DNA of 56,232 bases from Prevotella sp. CAG:1031 (GTDB taxonomy: Bacteria > Bacteroidota > Bacteroidia > Bacteroidales > Muribaculaceae). Every line of letters starts with the position of its first letter. The first letter of the stretch is position 1. Shown here piece after piece: positions 52,083 through 56,232 of the stretch. Location: positions 1 to 56,232 of the forward strand of contig HF985609.1 in NCBI GenBank assembly GCA_000431215.1. Reading direction: 5' to 3'. The notes under the pieces are model-generated. The model had not been told where the DNA came from. It did no database searches and was given only the letters and a program-made list of their open reading frames with translations. The translations under genes were made by a program, and so were the position numbers.

Positions 52083-52358
52083 TCAGCCTTTGAATAGTTC
52101 TGAATGTGAGCCCAGCCTCGACAGAGCATAGACATTGTTCTTTTCGTCGAACCATATCAGAAGAAAATCACCTTCGATATGACATTCAAAGCAGCCTGAA
52201 TATTCTCCTGTCAATGTGTGTTTCCGATATTTTTCAGGCAGGGGAATTTCATTCCGAAGCATATTGAGGACATTGTTCAGCTCTTCAAGCTTTCTGGGCT
52301 GGTTTAGAAATCTTTTCAGATCTTTCTTGAACTGGCGCGTGTAGCGAAGCTCTTTCAT
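52083..52358 (-). CDS. YafQ/RelE-type mRNA interferase toxin
   Basis: A 91-residue toxin of the RelE/ParE superfamily, closest to YafQ. It begins with MKELRYTRQFKKDLKRF and has the family end-block GDFLLIWFDEKNNVYALSRLGSHSELF with the His of GSHSELF, the catalytic residue in YafQ. It overlaps the antitoxin gene by four bases, the normal antitoxin-first order. The region is visibly AT-richer than its neighbours, suggesting acquisition. Confidence 0.92.
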   Translation of the reverse strand: MKELRYTRQFKKDLKRFLNQPRKLEELNNVLNMLRNEIPLPEKYRKHTLTGEYSGCFECHIEGDFLLIWFDEKNNVYALSRLGSHSELFKG

Positions 52359-52606
52359 AGATTCATCGACTTGAGCATGGCTTCGACGCTTGAGGTGTCG
52401 ATCGGGCCTTTAAGGTTGCCTGCTTTCGCTTCGTTGATAGCTGCGACGGTTTCTTCGTTAGGTTCATGGTAAACTGCATCAAGCAGCAGAACCTCAACAT
52501 AATTGTTGAGGCTGCGGCGATCTCTTTTGGCGAGCTCCTTAAGCTTGTCAAGCAGATAAACCGGAAGCCTGAACACATGGGCTTTTTTTTCGAGGGCTAT
52601 ATCCAT
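52355..52606 (-). CDS. Antitoxin of the YafQ-type pair
   Basis: The 83-residue protein (start at MDIALEKK, 52606) has an N-terminal ribbon-helix-helix-like stretch (VFRLPVYLLDKLKELAKRDRRSLNNYVEVLL) and a C-terminal tail that would wrap the toxin. An alternative ATG at 52618 is in frame but falls almost on the predicted transcription start. It is translationally coupled to the toxin. Antitoxins of this class normally repress their own promoter. Confidence 0.87.
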   Translation of the reverse strand: MDIALEKKAHVFRLPVYLLDKLKELAKRDRRSLNNYVEVLLLDAVYHEPNEETVAAINEAKAGNLKGPIDTSSVEAMLKSMNL

Positions 52607-52640
52607 ATATGATATCATTTAGATTGCAAAGATATGATAT
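52607..52640 (-). promoter_or_regulatory. Antitoxin promoter and probable autorepression operator
   Basis: Minus-strand -7 box TATCTTTG at 52633-52626 is flanked by two copies of ATATGATAT (52607-52615 and 52632-52640), and ATGATATCAT (52609-52618) is a perfect palindrome. Direct repeats and a palindrome around the -7 box fit a ribbon-helix-helix operator. Confidence 0.6.
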
Positions 52641-52700
52641 TTTATAATCAAAAACAAATTTGCGATAATTAAGTTCCCAGTCATTAGTTTGAGACCAAAC

Positions 52701-52730
52701 AAATAGGCGCGCCGTCGGGCGCGCCTATTT
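52701..52730. terminator. Strong bidirectional terminator
   Basis: AAATAGGCGCGC (52701-52712) pairs perfectly with GCGCGCCTATTT (52719-52730) around CGTCGG. It lies 17 bases after the end of the 1060-residue gene on the minus strand, followed there by TTTGTTT. Confidence 0.88.
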
Positions 52731-52747
52731 ACGGTTTCAAAGGTTTC

Positions 52748-55700
52748 TTATCGTAGGACGATTTTGCTCGTTGCCATGCCGGCGCGGACGATGTAGACGC
52801 CTGCGGCGAGGCGGCTGAGGTCGGTTGCCGGGGCGTTGATGCCGGAAACTACGCGCTTGCCGGCGGTGTCGTAGACTTCGGCGTTGGCGAAGTCGCCGCT
52901 GATGAGCAGTGTGCGGCCGTCGAGAGAGATGCTGACATTGCTGTCGGCACCGACCGATGCGATGCCGGTCTGCTTGTCGAAGGTGACTTCGATTGCGGGC
53001 GATTCACCGCCGTTATAGAGTTTCCTGACCGATGCGGTGTGGACGCCGTTGGGCAGCGTTGTGACGAGCATCGAGTTCTCTTTGGTCAGAACGGGCTCAC
53101 CGCCGTCGATCGAGAGGCTGTAGCCGTTGAATTTTCCAGCCGACGGCGCGAGACCCGAGTCGGTGATGCCGGTGCCCATGGCGAACTCGTCGACGAGAAG
53201 CATGAAGACGTCGTTCGATTTGCTGTTCAGGGCTACGTAGCGTGCTTCGGCGGGGATTGTCCAGGTATATTGTGTCCAGGAGCGTTCGGGAACTTCCTGA
53301 AGTTCGTCCCAGGTGTAGGAGTCGAGGTCGTCGGCTTCCCCTTTGGTGTAGCCGAGGCGTATCTGTTCGAGGCGTCCTTCGACCGATTCATACGACATGG
53401 CCCAGAGGCTGACGGTGAAATCTTTGTGGAAGCTCAGGCGCGGCGAAATCATGTAGTCGTCGCTCCAGTTGAGCTGGGTGCCGCCGTCGTGGAATATAGG
53501 AGCAGCGGCGAAGAATGCCATGGAGCGGTCGCCGCGGTGGGCGGTGATGATTGAAGTCGGGGTAGGTTCGGTTTCCTGACCGTTCATTACGACTGCCGCC
53601 ATCGGGCTTTTCATTCCGGGGAATGTCAGACCGCCGAAGCCGTAGGTCGTCAGTCCGTCGCCGTCGATGTAGCTCCATCCGAGGGCGCCGGGGGCGTTGA
53701 TCTCGAAGTCGGCATAGTCGTCGCCCTCGAAGCTGTCGCTGAAGTCGCGGAAGATGTCCCACGACACCTTCACGCCGAGGTGTGAGCACTGGGCGTCGAT
53801 GTTGACCGGAGGCAGCAGTTTCTGCTTCATGGCTACGGTGAAGGTATATTCGTCGCGGTTGTCGTCGTTGGCCGAGATTTCGGCAGGAGCGGCTTCGAAT
53901 CCCTCACGGACGGCGCTGAGGGTGTATTCGTCTTTCCAGACGTTGGCGAACGTGGCTTTGCCGTCGACGGCTTTGGCGGTGTAGCTGTTTTCGGCCGATT
54001 TGAGCGTTACGGTGGCGTCGGCTACGTCGGCATTGTCGGAGTCGGCTGTCAGGTCGACCGTCACACTGGCGAACTGGGCGATATGCTGTTCGGCGCTGAC
54101 TGTAGGCTCGGATGTCAGGTTGTCGACGGGATAGACGGTCTCGACGGCATAGCTGTAGCTTCCGCGGCCGAGGCTGTTCCACTGGCTGTCGGTGGCTGTC
54201 AGGGCGGTCACACCCGAGGCTACTGAAGTGCGGCCTGCGGTGTCGCCGTTCTTGACGCGGTAGACGTTATATTTGCGGTCGGGGGTGAAGGCGGCGTCCT
54301 CTTTGCGCTCGAGCAGGGGGCGAAGCATCAGCGCGCCGGGCCATCCGAGGTCGTCGAAATAGCGGTAGCCGGCGACATAGCTGTTCGAGAACACCTGAGT
54401 GCGCGGCTCGACAGGCTCGGGGTTGTCGTCGCGGCCGAGCGAGAGGTACCCGTTGGTGTTGAGGGCGACAACGAAGCCGTTGTCCGAGACGACAGGCTTG
54501 TCGAATTTTACCGATGTCCAGCCGTTAAGGAGCGACTTGACATTGTCTTTGCGGTAGATGATCTCGCCGTTGGGCTCGCCGTCGGCGTCGAGGCCGATAA
54601 TCCATATATTGACGAGCTCGGGAAGGTCGGCCGAATAATCGGTTGTCTTGCGGTAGAAGTCAACGCCGTAGAGACTGTATTTGTCGCGGCAGACAACGCC
54701 GATAACGGCTACGTTGTTGGCCGCGTCGTAGCCTATCGGGTCTTCGGCGGCATGACCGTTGTCGTAGATTTTCAGGCGTGCGTCGACGGGCGCTTCCCAA
54801 TTGATTTTTCCGTCGGTCGAGGTGACGCTGAATGGCGCGAGGGCATTGTAGGTGAGCTTCGTGGTTCCGAAGTCGGTTGTGGCGCCCGAAGCTTTTACGT
54901 TGACTGCGGCGATGTAGTCGGTGAAGTTGTTCTTGGTGATAGTCATGGTGTAGGGCGCGTCGGCCTTGGCACCTTTGTTGAGATATACGCCGCTGATCGA
55001 GTAGTTTCCCGAGGCATCGGTGGTGGCCGAAAAACCGGTATATCCCTTGAGGGTCACCAGAGCGTCGGGCAGGGCATTACCTTTGTTGTCGGTGACGCGT
55101 CCTTTCACGGTGCGGCGCTCCATGGCGGCCACTTCAAGCGTCAGGTCGACGGTCGAGCCTGCGGTTACGTTGGCTTTCACGGGGGTGGCGGGGCTTTCGT
55201 AGCCGAATTTCTCCCATGTGACCGAGTAGTTTCCGGCTGCTATCTTGCCGAACGAGAAACTGCCGTCGGCGCCGGTTGTGGCGGTGTAGGTCTGCGGGCC
55301 GGTGGCGGTTACGGTCAGGCCCTCCAGAGGGGTGGAGCCGCTTTTGGCCGTGCCCTTGAGGGTCCCCTCGTCTATGGGGGTGACTTTCACGTTCTTGATG
55401 AAGATCATGCCCTGACGTCCGTCGCTGGTATGCTGGAACGAGATGTAATAGGTTCCGGCTTCGGTTATGGCCGGAAGCTCGATTGTCTCTTTGCCGGCAG
55501 TGTAGTAGCAGCCTTTGTATTCGGCTGCCTTCAGCAGGGTGTGCTCGGCCGACGGGTCGGGCGCCTTGCTGAGGTAGATGTTGACCTTGTCGGTGTAGGG
55601 ATAGGTCGTATAGTAGTCGAACTTGAGGGTGATGTCTCCCTCTTCGGCTACGTCGAATTTGAGACCGGGCGAAACGAGCCAGTTGTTGACCTCCTTATAT

Positions 55701-55930
55701 GAGGCGTATCCCCACGAGCAGGCGGCTTTGCCGCCGTAGTCCGGCTCGCCGAGGAACCATGTAGCGTGTTCGTCGTCGGTGTTCTGGTCGACATCGTAGA
55801 CCGACCATGTGTCGAACAGTGCCTGTGTGTTCAGTGCGCACGAATAGGGGAGCTGCTGCTGGGCGAAAGCCCCCGATGCCGTAAGTGCGATGCAACCTGC
55901 AATAATAGATCTGAGGTAGTGTATTCGCAT
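52748..55930 (-). CDS. Secreted multidomain protein (choice-of-anchor J, carboxypeptidase-regulatory-like, sorting-like tail)
   Basis: A 1060-residue exported protein with a signal peptide cleaved after GAFA (near residue 23). Residues about 30-190 form a jelly-roll domain (NNWLVSPGLKFD), 190-360 hold carboxypeptidase-regulatory-like modules (GTLKGTAKSGSTPLEGLTVT; RTVKGRVTDNKGNALPDALV), the middle has further beta domains, a second jelly roll lies about 715-870 (DDYMISPRLSF), and the C-terminal tail reads EVYDTAGKRV ... LAAGVYIVRAG and ends SKIVLR. It belongs to the same general class as the two tandem giants but is not colinear with them. Function unknown; surface binding is likely. A complete promoter precedes it. 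Confidence 0.87.
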   Translation of the reverse strand: MRIHYLRSIIAGCIALTASGAFAQQQLPYSCALNTQALFDTWSVYDVDQNTDDEHATWFLGEPDYGGKAACSWGYASYKEVNNWLVSPGLKFDVAEEGDITLKFDYYTTYPYTDKVNIYLSKAPDPSAEHTLLKAAEYKGCYYTAGKETIELPAITEAGTYYISFQHTSDGRQGMIFIKNVKVTPIDEGTLKGTAKSGSTPLEGLTVTATGPQTYTATTGADGSFSFGKIAAGNYSVTWEKFGYESPATPVKANVTAGSTVDLTLEVAAMERRTVKGRVTDNKGNALPDALVTLKGYTGFSATTDASGNYSISGVYLNKGAKADAPYTMTITKNNFTDYIAAVNVKASGATTDFGTTKLTYNALAPFSVTSTDGKINWEAPVDARLKIYDNGHAAEDPIGYDAANNVAVIGVVCRDKYSLYGVDFYRKTTDYSADLPELVNIWIIGLDADGEPNGEIIYRKDNVKSLLNGWTSVKFDKPVVSDNGFVVALNTNGYLSLGRDDNPEPVEPRTQVFSNSYVAGYRYFDDLGWPGALMLRPLLERKEDAAFTPDRKYNVYRVKNGDTAGRTSVASGVTALTATDSQWNSLGRGSYSYAVETVYPVDNLTSEPTVSAEQHIAQFASVTVDLTADSDNADVADATVTLKSAENSYTAKAVDGKATFANVWKDEYTLSAVREGFEAAPAEISANDDNRDEYTFTVAMKQKLLPPVNIDAQCSHLGVKVSWDIFRDFSDSFEGDDYADFEINAPGALGWSYIDGDGLTTYGFGGLTFPGMKSPMAAVVMNGQETEPTPTSIITAHRGDRSMAFFAAAPIFHDGGTQLNWSDDYMISPRLSFHKDFTVSLWAMSYESVEGRLEQIRLGYTKGEADDLDSYTWDELQEVPERSWTQYTWTIPAEARYVALNSKSNDVFMLLVDEFAMGTGITDSGLAPSAGKFNGYSLSIDGGEPVLTKENSMLVTTLPNGVHTASVRKLYNGGESPAIEVTFDKQTGIASVGADSNVSISLDGRTLLISGDFANAEVYDTAGKRVVSGINAPATDLSRLAAGVYIVRAGMATSKIVLR

Positions 55931-55971
55931 AAAGAAGTGGTAGATGGTTAATGAATGTTGCTGAATCGCCT

Positions 55972-56001
55972 CAAAGATAGCAAATAGTTTTAAATATCCA
56001 A
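55972..56001 (-). promoter_or_regulatory. Promoter of the 1060-residue secreted-protein gene
   Basis: On the minus strand TTTTG-type -33 (56001-55999 region), a 19-base spacer and TATCTTTG (55979-55972). The transcript would start near 55965, about 35 bases before the ATG at 55930. Confidence 0.75.
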
Positions 56002-56130
56002 AAAATTTTTAACAAAACCGACATATTGCAGCACAAATATGCCACAAAAGGCAACCTCTCACTATTTTTGGGGATGTCTCAGGCACTCCTTTAACAGATT
56101 TTGGGTATTTCGGCGCCTTTTGGCGGACAG

Positions 56131-56138
56131 TAATTTTG
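56131..56138 (+). promoter_or_regulatory. -7 box of the partial gene at the window end
   Basis: TAATTTTG fits TAnnTTTG; the transcript would start near 56145. No TTTG lies at the normal -33 distance. Confidence 0.5.
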
Positions 56139-56163
56139 CACTGAAATTCCAACCTGTCAACAG

Positions 56164-56232
56164 ATGAAACCTATTATCACTTCTATTCTTGCTCTTGCGC
56201 TGTGTGTTCCGGCTGCGGCAGCCGCCGAACCG
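56164..56232 (+). CDS. Start of an exported protein (truncated by window end)
   Basis: ATG at 56164 opens 23 codons up to the window end, giving MKPIITSILALALCVPAAA followed by AAEP: a textbook signal peptide with AAA cleavage site. A -7 box lies 26 bases upstream. The body is outside the window, so the function is unknown. Confidence 0.65.
   Translation, partial: MKPIITSILALALCVPAAAAAEP

Noticed and set aside
52701..52730. GC-rich palindrome as a possible recombination site
   Set aside because: Its position at a gene end and the T-tract after the stem fit a terminator better.

Overview
The window is a 56 kb piece of a high-GC Bacteroidales chromosome, most likely family Muribaculaceae (inference). 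Supporting signs are TAnnTTTG -7 promoter boxes with TTTG about 19-21 bases upstream, no consistent Shine-Dalgarno sequences, the gene orders DUF177-rpmF-fabH-era-der and pdxJ-exbB-exbD-tonB, and many secreted proteins ending in a Por-secretion-like tail.

Layout. 1-110: end of a 5S rRNA and its terminator. 0.17-6.2 kb: a DUF4369-type lipoprotein facing a minus-strand housekeeping operon (DUF177, L32, FabH, Era, Der, lipoprotein). 6.2-9.5 kb: a divergent promoter region with a perfect 15-bp inverted repeat, then a four-subunit 2-oxoacid:ferredoxin oxidoreductase operon ending in an unknown 125-residue protein. 9.6-12.3 kb: a YidE/AspT-type transporter and phosphofructokinase. 12.5-22.9 kb: two tandem giant secreted paralogues and a leucine-rich-repeat protein. 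22.9-30.5 kb: a promoter, a cobalamin riboswitch with a terminator-type expression platform, a BtuB-like receptor, a BtuG-like beta-propeller, and a 1285-residue surface protein of unknown function. 30.6-34.1 kb: an unknown 700-residue membrane-anchored protein coupled to a histidine acid phosphatase. 34.1-37.7 kb: PEP carboxykinase, ApbE, DJ-1 family protein. 37.7-38.2 kb: a decayed region with gene remnants and three REP-like palindromes. 38.2-46.7 kb: DnaX, YraN, GpmI, an outer-membrane protein, a CE1-type esterase, a ThiF/MoeB-like E1, BioB, ManC. 46.7-50.0 kb: zinc-ribbon protein, TonB, ExbD, ExbB, PdxJ. 50.1-52.6 kb: a CBS-less ACT-like protein, NAD kinase, a YgjP-like metalloprotease and an AT-rich YafQ-type toxin-antitoxin pair. 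52.7-56.2 kb: another giant secreted protein and the first codons of a further exported protein.

Two observations stand out. First, the riboswitch-led operon couples a corrinoid receptor and a BtuG-like propeller to a large uncharacterised surface protein. The propeller has lost the lipoprotein anchor and gained a C-terminal sorting-like tail, suggesting a differently anchored B12-capture machine. Second, degenerate repeats with an exact 9-base period recur between genes and, in frame, inside dnaX, the zinc-ribbon gene and tonB. The TonB-ExbBD system in this window could energise the BtuB-like receptor.
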